64,000 nucleotides of DNA from Choanephora cucurbitarum (Eukaryota; Mucoromycota; Mucoromycetes; Mucorales; Choanephoraceae): positions 1-64,000 of the forward strand of contig JAIWNI010000118.1 of the NCBI GenBank assembly GCA_025331435.1. The letters run 5' to 3'. A program made the translations under genes and the position numbers. The notes under the pieces were generated by a model. It was not told the DNA's origin, ran no database searches, and was given only the letters and a program-made list of their open reading frames with translations. Within the stretch, counting starts at the first letter, position 1. Each line of letters opens with the position of its first letter. Of this stretch, positions 1 through 10,791 are shown one piece after another.

Positions 1-2287
1 AGGTTACAGTCGGATCTTCTTCATGCATTTTATACTCAAAGAGTCTTGCAAATGCTTCTGTAGGCCCAATGTAACGACCTTGAAGATGCTTGCTGATTTC
101 ATCTGCAATGTTACTCAACCTCAAAGTAGTACGGTCAGAGCCTTTATAGACATACTTGTTGATGTATTTGATGGCTTGTACACCTTGACAACATTCAACA
201 TTGATGTGTGCCTTATATCTTTTTGATAAGAATGGGTTGTAAGGCACGATCCACTTGTTATCAACTTCAATGGTACCACCACCATATCTTTGAGGAATAG
301 GCACATGATGAAGATTGGCTGGATCGATTATAGAAGAGCGTTTGTAGGTAGGGTAGCCGTTCTCACTAACTACTGTTTCTTCGGAATAGGGCTTAGGGAA
401 TCGCTTGGTACATTTCAGGTGACCATTGACATCCTTAGCCATACATGGAGATCTTGGATTGAGTTCACCACATGGGCCATGTACCATGTTTCTGGTGATC
501 ACATCGTACAGTTCGGGGTCAGATTCTTTCGAAGGTAATTCAGCAGAAATAACCTGATCTATTTTATCTTGAGTGTCTATGTTTTGAGCAGGGTCCAGAA
601 ACAAAAGTAAATGCAAATGAGGAAGTCCTCTCTTTTGATATTCAATCGTTCTGACTAAACCCCTATAAGATCCAAAAACCTTTTTTGATTTGAGATCATG
701 AAGTAGCTCTTTCACCTTCATATCAAAAACTCTAGCAACTAAATCAGGTCTATCAGAAGCAGATTGCCCGGGTAAGAGTTCGTTTTGAATCTCAATCCAT
801 CTTGGGTTGGCAGTAAAAGTAATAAAAAGGGATGGCTTGCCAAAATATCTCACAATAGCCATCGAATCTTGATACAATTTAGCCATGAAGCGAGGACCTC
901 CGGTGTAACTACTGGGCAAGATAAAGCGTCTTCCCAAAGAGTCAGCATTAACATCATCAGTAATGAGAGCATCTTGGAGACCATTATAAAGATCAGCACG
1001 GATGTCAGACTGATGATTTCTGATCCAATCCAATTTATTTTGATCACAGATTGCCCATGCATCAACCAAGTACTGTTGAAATAACCTCTTAGCTAAAAAC
1101 AAAGTAGGATATTCATTTGCTCTTTGATGAAGTCTGTATCGATAGTACAACCTTTGCGTCAATCGAGTAGAGCCATCACTCAATCTCAGACCCCAGTGCC
1201 AGCCTAAATCACCCAAGGGAAAAAGAAGCGTATAATGTAGTGGCATGTACAAAGCATGATTTTGTGAAATAGCTCTGAAAGATTGAGATCCTTCACTATC
1301 ACGAAGGTAGATACGAATATCTCTAAAACTTTCAGAAGTGCTTTCGTTCGGTATAATACCAGCAACTTCATCAGAGGTAGGAAGATTTTCAGTACGATTA
1401 TCTGATCCAGCTACTAACTCAATTCTCATTGAAGGATAAATCCGAACAAATGGTGTTTCGCTTTCGCTAATCTCAGTATTAATAAGAAGCTCATGTGCAT
1501 TCTTATACAGTCTGACATAAGGATTTTTCTCATGAAGCATTGATGTCAAACTACTTATGATTTCCCTATCCAAATCGCTGTTATTGCCTGCTCTAAGTGA
1601 AGCTGCAAACTGAGGATCAAAGATATACAACTGAGCATATTTTGCATTGTTGTTATCTTCAGATAAAAGAGGACCTTGAGTGTGATATACCTGACCATGG
1701 ATTTGGAAAGGCATGTTGGAGATATTGCTATTGCTTATTTCACAGCCCATAGAAGTAAAAGCAAAAGCAGCGTTATATCTTCTAATATTCTCTCTAAAGT
1801 GGCGACCTCTAGTGCTTAGTTCCTCAAACAAAGTTTTCAAAATTGCAGGTGGCTCTTGCAGGGGCTCAAGTTTTGCTGTGCCTGCCTTGCAACAACTCAT
1901 CCAAAATTTGTTGCGTGATGTGCATTGAGAGGGCAACTCAGCCTTCCAGTGTTTGGCCCCACAATCAGCACAGATTTCGCTCATTGATCCGAGATTAGAC
2001 GGTTGGAGGCGGCTAAGCTCAGAAATGAAACCATGCTGGAAGTTGAGCAGATCGTCTACGACTGGGAGTCTGGGCGTTTTGACGTCTGCTTGCAGCTCTA
2101 ATTCTTGCGCGTTCCTGGAATAAATAAAAAGGAAAAAAGACCATAAATTAGAATATTTTATATGATTGCAATAAGAAATAGGTAAAAATCTTACTCGGCA
2201 TGAGTCGCATGTTGCGAATCTAGAGTGAAAGAAGGTAGTTCCACAGCATGAACAGGTCTTGGAAATAGCGTTTACTTGATTACTCAT
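1..2287 (-). CDS. Helitron Rep/helicase protein, N-terminal part, open at left edge
   Basis: The gene encodes the rolling-circle replication initiator fused to a helicase that moves Helitrons. Visible parts, in order, are a short first exon (2287-2195) with paired CxxC motifs (TCSCCG, CDSCR), a candidate intron at 2194-2115, and one long frame to the window edge. A second cysteine cluster (CADCGAKHW, MSCCKAG) comes first in it. The Helitron_like_N region and the HUH nickase motif PHLHLLLF follow near 620-600, then the tyrosine region YINKYVYKG near 120. The frame ends at GPTEAFARLFEY with no stop. The long frame shows no stop where I checked it. With the obvious GT-AG intron, exon 1 is out of phase with the long frame by one base. 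The copy may therefore carry a small lesion, or splicing differs from my model. The helicase half is outside the window. Confidence 0.88.
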   Translation of the reverse strand, partial: MSNQVNAISKTCSCCGTTFFHSRFATCDSCRVRFLPISYCNHIKYSNLWSFFLFIYSRNAQELELQADVKTPRLPVVDDLLNFQHGFISELSRLQPSNLGSMSEICADCGAKHWKAELPSQCTSRNKFWMSCCKAGTAKLEPLQEPPAILKTLFEELSTRGRHFRENIRRYNAAFAFTSMGCEISNSNISNMPFQIHGQVYHTQGPLLSEDNNNAKYAQLYIFDPQFAASLRAGNNSDLDREIISSLTSMLHEKNPYVRLYKNAHELLINTEISESETPFVRIYPSMRIELVAGSDNRTENLPTSDEVAGIIPNESTSESFRDIRIYLRDSEGSQSFRAISQNHALYMPLHYTLLFPLGDLGWHWGLRLSDGSTRLTQRLYYRYRLHQRANEYPTLFLAKRLFQQYLVDAWAICDQNKLDWIRNHQSDIRADLYNGLQDALITDDVNADSLGRRFILPSSYTGGPRFMAKLYQDSMAIVRYFGKPSLFITFTANPRWIEIQNELLPGQSASDRPDLVARVFDMKVKELLHDLKSKKVFGSYRGLVRTIEYQKRGLPHLHLLLFLDPAQNIDTQDKIDQVISAELPSKESDPELYDVITRNMVHGPCGELNPRSPCMAKDVNGHLKCTKRFPKPYSEETVVSENGYPTYKRSSIIDPANLHHVPIPQRYGGGTIEVDNKWIVPYNPFLSKRYKAHINVECCQGVQAIKYINKYVYKGSDRTTLRLSNIADEISKHLQGRYIGPTEAFARLFEYKMHEEDPTVT

Positions 2288-2433
2288 ATTATGTTTAGAG
2301 AAAGGGAAGAAATAAATGGTTAGCAATTAAAAGGTGGGTTTGGATTTGATTGTATGAGACAGTATAAAAGAAAAGAGCAGTCAAGTCACGTGATAGTAAC
2401 TTTTTTAATTCGATTTTTCAGTATATATATAGA
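1..2433 (-). mobile_element. Helitron, 5' part (3' end outside window)
   Basis: This is a rolling-circle transposon read on the minus strand, recognised from its Rep/helicase gene. The proposed 5' terminus is the TC at 2433-2432, next to a host A at 2434, as expected for Helitron insertion between A and T. The boundary is supported by the right arm of the large inverted repeat. That arm has the same host sequence up to this point (15826-15827) but continues with unrelated DNA, which looks like the empty site. The 3' end (CTRR and hairpin) lies outside the window. Confidence 0.85.
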
Positions 2434-3206
2434 TATCGATAAATATGGCTTTTATGACTGATTTATTGAGGCTAAATTAAATAAAGAAACGATCGATTGA
2501 CAGGCCTAACCTTGTTTTATTGTGCCTAAATTGTGGAATATAAAGTAGTATATATCTGTTTTAGTTTTACAGATAGATCGATTTGAAACAGATAATACAT
2601 ACAGATGTACTGAAGGAAAAGATAAATATCATAGCATTTCTTAGCATAGACTCTTATCCAACTAGTCAATAAAACAACACTTTTTCTTACCCAGTTGATT
2701 TCAGCAATCAACTTGTGAATGCATTGCGAATACAAAGAGTTGAAATCAAGCAGAATGTAGATGAAGGAGAATGTCGTATCCAAAATGTTTATTAAAAAAA
2801 GAAAAGAGCTGATCGAATGTCTTTTTCTGGATATAATTGCCAAAATTGATGAGTATACGGTTTCAAAAGACTCAGGGTTTCCACATACTTTGTCACTCAT
2901 CATAGATTATACAATAGTCGCTCTATTTAAGAGTGTGTATATTCTTGATAAATACACTCTTATATTGAGCATACTCTTAAATCAAACACTCTTAAGCCGA
3001 GCGACTACTGTAACATCGAATGGATTACATATTATTGTGAAACATTTTGTCTTGTTTTATAATGATTGTATCTACCTTCAAATCCTTACAAAAATCTTGA
3101 ATGAAAAAAGAAAAACATATAAAAAACAACCTGATTTCGACTAAAGCGTTTTTTTCTTCATCCACTCAACACTTTCTTTCGTTCTTTTTTATTTCAGACT
3201 CTTGAA
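2434..3206. other. Arm end without a recognised gene
   Basis: Apart from the MITE, this stretch (mirrored at 15054-15826) is AT-rich. It holds frames of about 125 codons on both strands that resemble nothing I know and overlap the MITE, so I regard them as chance. A pyrimidine-rich stretch before 3207 may be the old promoter of the protease. Confidence 0.5.
2912..3010. mobile_element. Pogo-like MITE, 99 bp (left arm)
   Basis: This is a short non-autonomous element flanked by TA. Its ends are inverted repeats: CAATAGTCGCTCTATTTAAG at the left, and the reverse complement of CAGTAGTCGCTCGGCTTAAG at the right. The interior repeats the motif 'taagagtgt' in both orientations. The CAGTNG...CTCG end style and the TA flank fit pogo/Tigger-type Tc1-mariner elements. 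No coding capacity is seen. Confidence 0.75.
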
Positions 3207-4471
3207 TTGAAGCTCTCTCTTACTTCTTCTTGTCTTGCCCTCCTTACAACTGCAATGATAGTTGAAGCCGCTCCTTCTAAGAGTACTCTTAGTGTTCCTT
3301 TGGCCAGAAATTCCAACTTTAATCCCAACGCAAAGGCTGTTATTGCTAAGACTAAGGTCAAGACCAAGTATGTCAAGCACGTCATCAACCCTCTCCATAA
3401 TGTTTCTGCTAATGTTACTACTGAAGGTACTGGTTCTGCTCCTGTTACTAACTATTCTGGTGATCCCGAATACTATGGTGTAGTTGGTATTGGTACTCCT
3501 GAACAAAAGGTCAGATTGGACTTTGACAGTGGTTCCAGTGATTTTTTGGGTTGGTAAATAGATTGAAAACAAATATAAAAATATGAGCTCTCCTCTAAAT
3601 CAATTGTTATTAGCTTCCACTTTGTGCTCTTCTTGTACCCGTTAAAACTGTTGCAACCCTAATCGATCTAGCTCTTACAAGGCTGATGGCCGTCATTGAG
3701 CTACTTCTTACGGTGATGGTTCTACTGCTAGCGGTATCCTTGATACTGACGCTGTCAACTTGGGTGGTCTCAAGATCAAGGGCCAAACTATCGAATTAGC
3801 CAGAGTTGAATCTAACTCCTTTGCCAATGGTCCCAATGAGGGTCTCTTGGGTCTTGGGTCTTGGTTTTGACCTTATCACTACCGCTGATGATATCCAAAC
3901 ACCTGTCAACAACTTGATCAGCCAAGGTTTGATTTCCTCTCCCGTTTTTGGTGTCTTCCTTGGTAAGGCCTCCAGAAGTGGAGGAGGTGAATACATATTT
4001 GGTGGTTACGACTCTTCCAAATTTACTGGTAGCTTAAAATATGCTCCTATCGATAACTCAGATGGTTACTGGAGCATCGCCGTTGATGGCCTCTCTGCTG
4101 GTGGTAGCCGTGTTGCCCATTCTTTTTCTGACATCCTCGACACTGGTGCCATTCTCTTGATCTTGACAGACTCTTTTGCTGATGCTATTGCTGATGCTGT
4201 TGCTTATGGTGCTATTGATGATGGTGATGGTACTTACTTAATTGACTGTGACAATTCTAACTTTGGTCCTATTGTCTTCAATATCGACGGTACCACATTC
4301 CAAGTCCCTGCTGAAGACCTTGTATACGAAGACGATGGTAATGTCTGTTACGCTTCTTTCGGTAAGGGTGGTCTCAGATTTGCTCTTTTGGGTGACACCT
4401 TTTTGAAGAACAACTATGTTGTCTTCAACTAAGAAGTTCCTGAAGTCCAAATTGCTCCTACCAGCTACTAA
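3207..4471 (+). pseudogene. Secreted aspartic protease (rhizopuspepsin-like), pseudogene, left copy
   Basis: This is a relic of a pepsin-family (A1) secreted protease. A signal-peptide-like start (MKLSLTSSCLALLTTAMIVEA), a propeptide and the mature enzyme can be followed throughout. The N-lobe catalytic motif reads DSGSSD and the C-lobe motif DTGAILL; YGDGS, GQTIELA and GDTFLKNNYVVFN are recognisable. Several lesions are visible. The start codon position is TTG. An extra T in the run before the intron (about 3543) shifts the frame. A TAA follows in SSCTR*NCCNP and a TGA in DGRH*ATSYGDG. A 7 bp tandem duplication 'gggtctt' near 3845-3865 shifts the frame again. A TAA at 4430 precedes the family-typical tail EVPEVQIAP, which reads on to a TAA at 4469-4471. 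An intron remnant lies at about 3556-3613. It is clearly non-functional as written. Confidence 0.9.
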
Positions 4472-5364
4472 GTGTATCTCTCAGTCTGTCCAAGACATAT
4501 AGTTTCAATCACGAAAGTAAACTTCTTGTTCCAGCTAGAAAAAAAAAAGAGAAGGAAGAGGGGGGGTGATCTTTAATTATGTGATCTTTCTAAAGCATTA
4601 TAACTTGAAAAGATCTTGTATAAGCAAACGGAACAAGGTTTTATAGCATACAGGAATTTTTTGCTTGAATCGCGAATACATCAGCTTCGAAGCCGATGAA
4701 ACATACATATCTCAGTTTTTATTGAACACCAACAGCCTTCTCAACTTGCAATCTCTATAATTTTTGTTCTGTTGTTTTTTTTCGCACATTATACGGCAGT
4801 CTTTTTTTTTTTGACCTGTATATGTTCCAAGATTTTGTTAGTATTGTTACTAACACTTATTTCCCTATGCATGCATAATGATCTAGTTATGCTTCCATTT
4901 GAAATACATGTTTCTTGTGTTCACTATGTATAACTCATGGCTGATACTGAAAGAAAGTGAATTTCTCTTTGTCATCTTTATGATAGAATCAGAATATGAA
5001 GCTCTCGAGACGTTGTTTGTATCTTTCTTTCTTTTTTGTGCCCCGGAAGAAGCTCAATACAACTTTGCAAAATGTCTTTGAAAGATGGAAGTATTATGCT
5101 TGGTAACTGGGCTTGTGTTGGTATTGTTTGTTGCTGACTTTCTTTCTTCTCTTCCACATTACTCCTGCCTTCTCCTTTTATCTTTTCTACTGTTGTCGCT
5201 CTTCCTTGTATTCTTTTCATATGTTCTGCAGCTTAATCTATGTTGTCTTCTCTTCTATCTCTTTTGCCTATTTCTGCTGCTTGTTTTACGTGGTCTCTTG
5301 TACCTTCCATCATTTTCATCTTCCAATTGATTCGTTGCTTTTCTTTCTCTTTTTCACTTCTGCT
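4472..5364. other. Intergenic DNA between protease relic and FCP1-like gene (left arm)
   Basis: No gene is recognised here or in its mirror at 12897-13788. The stretch is strongly pyrimidine-biased on the plus strand. The frames seen are low-complexity Leu/Phe/Ser-rich or Lys-rich and look like by-products of that bias. It contains the T11/A10 homopolymer that distinguishes the two arms (4802-4812). Confidence 0.6.
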
Positions 5365-7469
5365 TCACATGTCATTAAGCAGTCTCCTCTTTTGTGGACG
5401 GGATGTTGCCTCTTCTTCATCTTCGTCTTCTGATGTATCACGCTCTTTTCGTTTTTGCCGCAAACATTCTGATAACCTTTCAATGTGATGGCTGAGCCCG
5501 TTGTCCACTTCTGCTTCATCTTTATCTTCGCCTTCGCCTTCGTCTTCTTCGCCTTCTTCGCCTTCTTCTTCGTCCTCTTCTTCACCATCACGCTCTTTTC
5601 GTTTTTGCCGTAAACATTCTGCTAGCTTTTCAACATGATGGCTGGGATCTTTGTCTCCCTCTTCTCTAATCTTCCTCTTCTTTGGATGTATGGGCCTATC
5701 CACCTGGCTAAAGCTTTCGCACTCTTCAAGCTTTCTTTTCTGCTTATGCATTGTAGCATTTCCATCCTTTCTTTCTTGATCATCTTGTTGATCTTTGGTT
5801 TCCCTCTTATCTTCCTTTTCTTCTGCTGGCTCTGGCTGACCTGGCTGTTCTGCTTCGTCTTCATTTTCGCAATCGAAAAACTCTTCTTCTTCTTCTTCTT
5901 CTTCTTCTTGATATTCCTTTGAGTCAAAGAATTCTTCTCCATCTTTGTCGGAAACTATCAAAAAAGTAGACTCGTCTTGCTTTCTCCAGTGCCAGCCGGA
6001 TTCAAGTATCCAACTTTCATCGACAATCTTCACGTCTGGATAGCCGATGGCTGCTGCGTCTAGAATATCCGGTTTATCCTACAATGTACATGTATGGGTC
6101 AGTATATGAAACAAGCAAATGATACGAAATAACGTAATAAAACTCTTTACTTACAAACTTTGTTACTAGATGAGTTGTCTGTGTTGTCACGTCTTCTGAG
6201 CATCTTGCACCCAAAGACTTGGCTAGTTTTGAAAGGTCATCTTCTTGTTTGGACAACGAAACCTGGCAGTCATTTAAAATCCTGGATTTCAATTCAGCAA
6301 TGATATCAGCCGTCTTGGGACTTACAGCCTTGTCTTGCTCGTATTGTTGAAAATATTCAACATGTATATTGATCAATAACTAAAGAAACAAATGAAAAAT
6401 TAGAAGATTTAACACGCTAAATCTTGTTATTGTTTTTTCTGCTTCCTTTCTATTTACCTCTTTGATAGCAGCCAAAATATTGTCTGACTCGGTTATATTT
6501 AAGATGTCGCTGGCATAAGCTGGCTTCGATGATGTGACTTCTTTAGATGATTCGGACTGTAAGCATTTCACATTACCATTGTTGGCTTCAGCAGCTGGTG
6601 AATTGGTTGGCGTATTGATGTCGCCAGTGCCACAGAAGAATTCATAGGGCTTAATTTCAACTAAAGCAGGCGAATCGTCCCATACTTTGGCAAGATCATC
6701 TAAAACGACTGCCTTAGAGGAGTCTAAGTGTGCAAACCGTTCCAAAGACTTTTTCTTACTACCTTTGTTTTCAGTACGTGACATGACTCTGTCTCCAAAC
6801 AAATTGCCATCAGGATCAATCAAGCTTGTGATCGTATCAGCGTAGAGTCGTGATCCCATAGTATAGATATGCAGTGTATAATACTGCGACATTTCTTTTA
6901 GAAAGTCATCTAGTCCAGGCCTAAAATAAACCAAAACTATAGGTAAGTTACAAAAAAAAACAATACAAAGAAAAGACAGAAAAAGGAAAGCAAATGATAT
7001 TGACCTACCTCAACTTTAGAGTGAGTTTAAGCTGGTTGTCTCTACCAAATGTGAAAGTGTAAATATCTTTCCATTGCTCGTTTTCTTCTGTTGCCTTTTG
7101 CTTTTCGACCCAGTCATAGATGTTAGAGTCGCGAGTAGCATGAAGTATAGTTTGGTCAATGTCAATGACCAGTGAGAGTTTCTTGTCAGTCAACAGGGAA
7201 GTTGTGTCTTGACTACCAACTTGTTCTTTTTCCTAATGCGCGTAAAAGAGAATTTAGTTTACAAGTGTTATGCTCAATTTAGTATACGTACCAACAAAAT
7301 AGCTGTATTTTCTGTTGAACCTTGAGTAACTTGGATAGCGGACCTACTAAAAACAACCGTTTAGTGATACTATCAATTTTAGTTTGTCAACTGCTTCTTA
7401 CTCTGCTTTTTCAGTTGGAACGCAGGAATCGCACGAATTATAGGTTGGAAGAGAATCAGAACAGGACAT
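5365..7469 (-). CDS. FCP1-like RNA polymerase II CTD phosphatase, left copy
   Basis: The predicted protein is a nuclear FCP1-type phosphatase that removes phosphate from the RNA polymerase II C-terminal domain. Exons read in minus order: 7469-7402, 7346-7292, 7232-7009, 6920-6458, 6379-6155 and 6078-5365. They sum to 582 codons plus a stop. Domains are a short Cys motif (C...CDSC), the HAD/FCPH domain with DIDQTILHAT (DxDxT nucleophile motif), YTMGSRLYAD and VLDDLAKVW...KPYEFF, then a BRCT domain ending in ESWILESGWHW. The tail is highly acidic and lysine-rich. It holds two copies of a motif like SHHVEKLAECLRQKRKERD and a poly-Glu run encoded by GAA repeats. The N-terminus lacks the lipoyl-like domain typical of full-length FCP1, so an upstream exon may be missing. 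The copy is identical to the one at 10792-12896 as far as compared. Confidence 0.87.
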
Positions 7470-7735
7470 TTTTAGCTTTTCTATTTTTTTTTTTTTGGAA
7501 TAAAGAGGTAAAGAAAATAAACATTTCATGGTTGTTTATTTATTCTGATCAGAAAAGGATCTGCGTCATTCACTATCGGCGCTCTAAAACTAGGGTCTTC
7601 AGGGTGCGCCACTTGATTTTTTTTCTTTAGCAAATGACCTTCAACACGATACAATGTCATCAGCAAACAAGTGACTCTTAAAAAAGAGAGAGAGGCTTAT
7701 CTTGCTGTTTAGTAATAAACTCGTTATAGTTTGTT

Positions 7736-8760
7736 TTGCCTCTATCTGAATTCTCATTACTTAGTAATTGCTTGCTATTTTTCTTAGAGAGCACAGACCA
7801 TTTAAAATTAGCCGCTGAGTTGTATTTAGAGAGTTGCCATGGTATGAAGGCTATTGTTCACACAATAGCTTTCTTTTGCGCTTTCTACAGTGTCAGTAAT
7901 TTTAATGTGTCTTTAAGCTTATAAATAGTAAGAAACTTAGCTCCTCATACTTTTCATCTACAACCTATATCAGCTCTAGGTGAAATACCTTGGGGAAAGG
8001 TGACCGAAAGGGGTCCTCAGTTGTGTGTTCCACCATTTTCCAGATCTCGCCATCAGAACGATATTGTCAAGTGTGTCACAGAGGTCATCTTTCGAACTCC
8101 AGACTTTGAAACAGAGCTTTTAGACTACAGAGTTGCTAGTATTGTTCACCAAACTTTGATTACTGGATCAATTATTCTTAAGTTCCCTCCAAGCACTTTT
8201 ATCAATCATATGGAGGCTTATGAGGCTATTGATACCGAGCTTGGCCCTGTGGAAGATTTTTGACGCCTCAGTTGGCTTAACCTTAACAGTTCCAATATTG
8301 ACATGCTAATTGCGAGATGTTTCGAGTCAACTAAGTCTTACGATCGTGCCTTTCAGACTGGTTTAGTTGTAGACGATATGACTTTTAAGGGCACTGCTAG
8401 CTCTTCTGGAACCAGCTCTAACTCCTTTGTTCATTTCGCTCCAAACGCAATTAGCATCCCAACGAGAGTAGAACTTTTACTTTGGTTGAGTGGATCATTG
8501 GCTTATTACGATACAGTTCATCCGATCGAAAACTATACTGGCAAAGGCTTTTCCGATGGTAAGATAAGCTTCGTAATTGATGCGTAGACTCCAGAACCTA
8601 AGATACCTGATGGAAAGGTTAATCTTGTTCGGGATAGACACGTACCTGCGTCCTTTAAAGGTGTCGTCCTAGTTTGTTTCTGCTCCTTATTTTTTGGCAT
8701 CCTCTGCTTACAAGATGTACATCCTGTGCAAGCCCTATTATTTACTGACACTCATCAACA
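7736..8760 (+). pseudogene. Decayed LINE ORF1-like (gag-like) fragment
   Basis: Broken frames follow one another on the plus strand: AAELYLESCHGMKAIVHTIAFF, then GEIPWGKVTERGPQLCVPPF, then ILKFPPSTFINHMEAYEAID, then IARCFESTKSYDRAFQTG. They are separated by stops (for example TGA at 8261-8263 and TAG at 8585-8587). The order and style recall ORF1 proteins of Mucorales LINE retrotransposons, which normally end in zinc knuckles; no intact knuckle is left. The first 400 bp lie inside the left arm and the rest in the spacer. I infer the family from the overall look and from the LINE 3' fragment at 9595-9960. Confidence 0.45.
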
Positions 8761-9245
8761 TAAATCTTGCATCTGCCTTTTTCCCAACATCTAATCTCAC
8801 GCCATATCGTACACATCCATTATATGTCCACTGATTTTCTGAATCAACACTAATCATGTATTTGTTCTGCCTGTCTTGCTTAAACCAAATATTTTTAAAC
8901 CTTTCTTAAAATCCAGTTCGTCTATGATGCAACTTCTTGAGCCAATTGGTGGTCTCCCTGCTCTGAACTTGTGCGAATCCCGGTCCCTCTCTTTGTCCCT
9001 CTCTTTGTCCCTCTTTTGGTTGTTAGATCTTTCTTTGTCCTTAGTCGTAACAAAACATCCTACATCTTTGTTACTTTTGCCACGAATTCCTAATCATTAT
9101 CTGGTATCAGATTGCTATGTTTCGATAATCAATTGGATGTCTTAATGATCAGTAGAGCTTTTATTCGATCTCCTCTTCGCACACTCTTATACCTCTTTGG
9201 CGCCATCTTTTTACTTTGTCTTACCGATAGTATAACCTGTGACTT
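8761..9245. other. Spacer DNA, no gene recognised
   Basis: No gene is seen. A short tandem repeat 'ccctctctttgt' occurs near 8985-9015. The stretch lies between the ORF1-like and ORF2-like LINE relics and may be eroded LINE DNA. Confidence 0.4.
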
Positions 9246-9355
9246 CACCGATTAACTCAGAGGGGAGTAAATCGACACTTTACTCCCCTCAACTCGCTCC
9301 CTCGGGAGGAAACGACGGGAGAAAATGAACTCACTCCCCTCTGGGTTAACCGGTG
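9246..9355. mobile_element. Small inverted-repeat element (MITE-like), 110 bp
   Basis: The ends are near-perfect inverted repeats: CACCGATTAACTCAGAGGGG at the left, and the reverse complement of CACCGGTTAACCCAGAGGGG at the right. A second inner pair of 'actcccctc' repeats is present. The element could fold into a long hairpin. A shorter relic with the same end occurs at 46657-46712, which supports a dispersed family. Confidence 0.65.
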
Positions 9356-9594
9356 CTTACACCCTCTGACAAAATTCGATACAGACCTCTACCTCTAAGC
9401 TTGGACATACTGATGGTTTCGCCTTATCCAACTTATTCCATTATCTATCTCCCTTCTATGCCATATTGGTTGATTAACGTTGGCTGTGTGTGTGGGGGGG
9501 GGGGGGTTTCATAGCTATCTTTGGCGTTAGTTTGGATCTGCCACGTCAGTGATAGGCAAAGGATAGACAAACAGTTCACACACAGATCCTGTTT

Positions 9595-9960
9595 ATGGCC
9601 CTTGCCCCTTTGAGGCATCCCTCGACTAGCTGGAAACTGTTGTTGCAACTACCCCTCTTACCAGCAGCCTTGACGCCTTGGTGGTGTCTTTTGCATGAGT
9701 GTGTAGCCAATGCTTCAAAGTTTTACAGCTGGAAGAATTCGCTTGGCTGTCTCTTTCCGGAGACCGTTTTTCATCTTTTTGTTGAGTATCTTTTTAAGTG
9801 GCAATATTAGACTCAGGTACTTACCTTCCCCGACTCAACAGAGATCTTCCCTACCGCTCTTTCGGTTTGGACTGCTCTTCTTAGCCTTATAAATGCTTTT
9901 AACTCTCCCTGTCTCCACTCTCTTGGCCTTGGGTTCAGCCTTACTGGTTCTATGGAGTTA
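9595..9960 (+). pseudogene. LINE ORF2 C-terminal (zf-RVT-like) fragment
   Basis: The plus strand encodes WWCLLHECVANASKFYSW, GCLFPETVFHLFVEYLFKWQ and, after a stop, continues in the same style. The spacing of CLF-PET-HLFVE-FKWQYW matches the reverse-transcriptase zinc-binding domain (zf-RVT) at the end of LINE ORF2 proteins, with one or more Cys positions lost. Together with the ORF1-like relic at 7736-8760 this suggests an internally deleted LINE in the spacer. It is not functional. Confidence 0.45.
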
Positions 9961-10120
9961 TTATGATTGACATGTTTTCGATCAATAGCATTGGGATCAA
10001 GAGATGTCTTTTCAAAGTTTTCTCAGTAGCCATAGATTTGTGATGAATTAACTTCCTTGAGATTTTTGTACCTTAAAGAGGGCAGAAGGCATGAAAATGA
10101 CGTGTTATTAACAATGCTTG

Positions 10121-10525
10121 ACTAGCAACTCTGTAGTCTAAAAGCTCTGTTTCAAAGTCTGGAGTTCGAAAGATGACCTCTGTGACACACTTGACAATAT
10201 CGTTCTGATGGTGAGATCTGGAAAATGGTGGAACACACAACTGAGGACCCCTTTCGGTCACCTTTCCCCAAGGTATTTCACCTAGAGCTGATATAGGTTG
10301 TAGATGAAAAGTATGAGGAGCTAAGTTTCTTACTATTTATAAGCTTAAAGACACATTAAAATTACTGACACTGTAGAAAGCGCAAAAGAAAGCTATTGTG
10401 TGAACAATAGCCTTCATACCATGGCAACTCTCTAAATACAACTCAGCGGCTAATTTTAAATGGTCTGTGCTCTCTAAGAAAAATAGCAAGCAATTACTAA
10501 GTAATGAGAATTCAGATAGAGGCAA
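10121..10525 (-). pseudogene. Truncated LINE ORF1-like fragment (right arm)
   Basis: This mirrors 7736-8140. The frame starting at 10261 (MTERGPQLCVPPF) matches the left copy, apart from R to H in the motif SRSRHQND (G/A at 8049/10212). It is cut at 10121, where the inverted repeat ends and unrelated DNA begins. Confidence 0.45.
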
Positions 10526-10791
10526 AACAAACTATAACGAGTTTATTACTAAACAGCAAGATAAGCCTCTCTCTCTTTTTTAAGAGTCACTTGTTTGCTG
10601 ATGACATTGTATCGTGTTGAAGGTCATTTGCTAAAGAAAAAAAATCAAGTGGCGCACCCTGAAGACCCTAGTTTTAGAGCGCCGATAGTGAATGACGCAG
10701 ATCCTTTTCTGATCAGAATAAATAAACAACCATGAAATGTTTATTTTCTTTACCTCTTTATTCCAAAAAAAAAAAAATAGAAAAGCTAAAA

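Larger units (their letters stand above)
2433..8140 (+). repeat. Left arm of 5.7 kb inverted repeat
   Basis: This segment is the reverse complement of 10121-15827. Positions pair so that left plus right equals 18260 outside about 4800 and 18261 inside it. The two differences I found are one base in a poly-T run (11 T at 4802-4812 versus 10 A on the right) and a G/A difference at 8049/10212. The inner limit is sharp: 8140 pairs with 10121 and the next bases do not match. The outer limit at 2433 is the Helitron insertion point, so the original arm may have been longer. Confidence 0.97.

Noticed and set aside
2526..2903. 125-codon minus-strand frame in the arm end
   Set aside because: It is AT-rich, has no homologous motif, abuts the MITE and overlaps an equally long frame on the other strand.
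2909..3013. A CRISPR-like or tandem repeat array suggested by repeated 'taagagtgt' units
   Set aside because: The units occur in inverted as well as direct orientation and are bounded by TA and terminal inverted repeats, which is a MITE. CRISPR arrays do not occur in fungal nuclear genomes.
5113..5433. Hydrophobic Leu/Phe/Ser-rich frames on the plus strand opposite the FCP1-like tail (and the mirror at 12828-13148)
   Set aside because: They are the antisense of a GAA/AAG-rich acidic coding region and purine-rich flank, so composition alone keeps them open.
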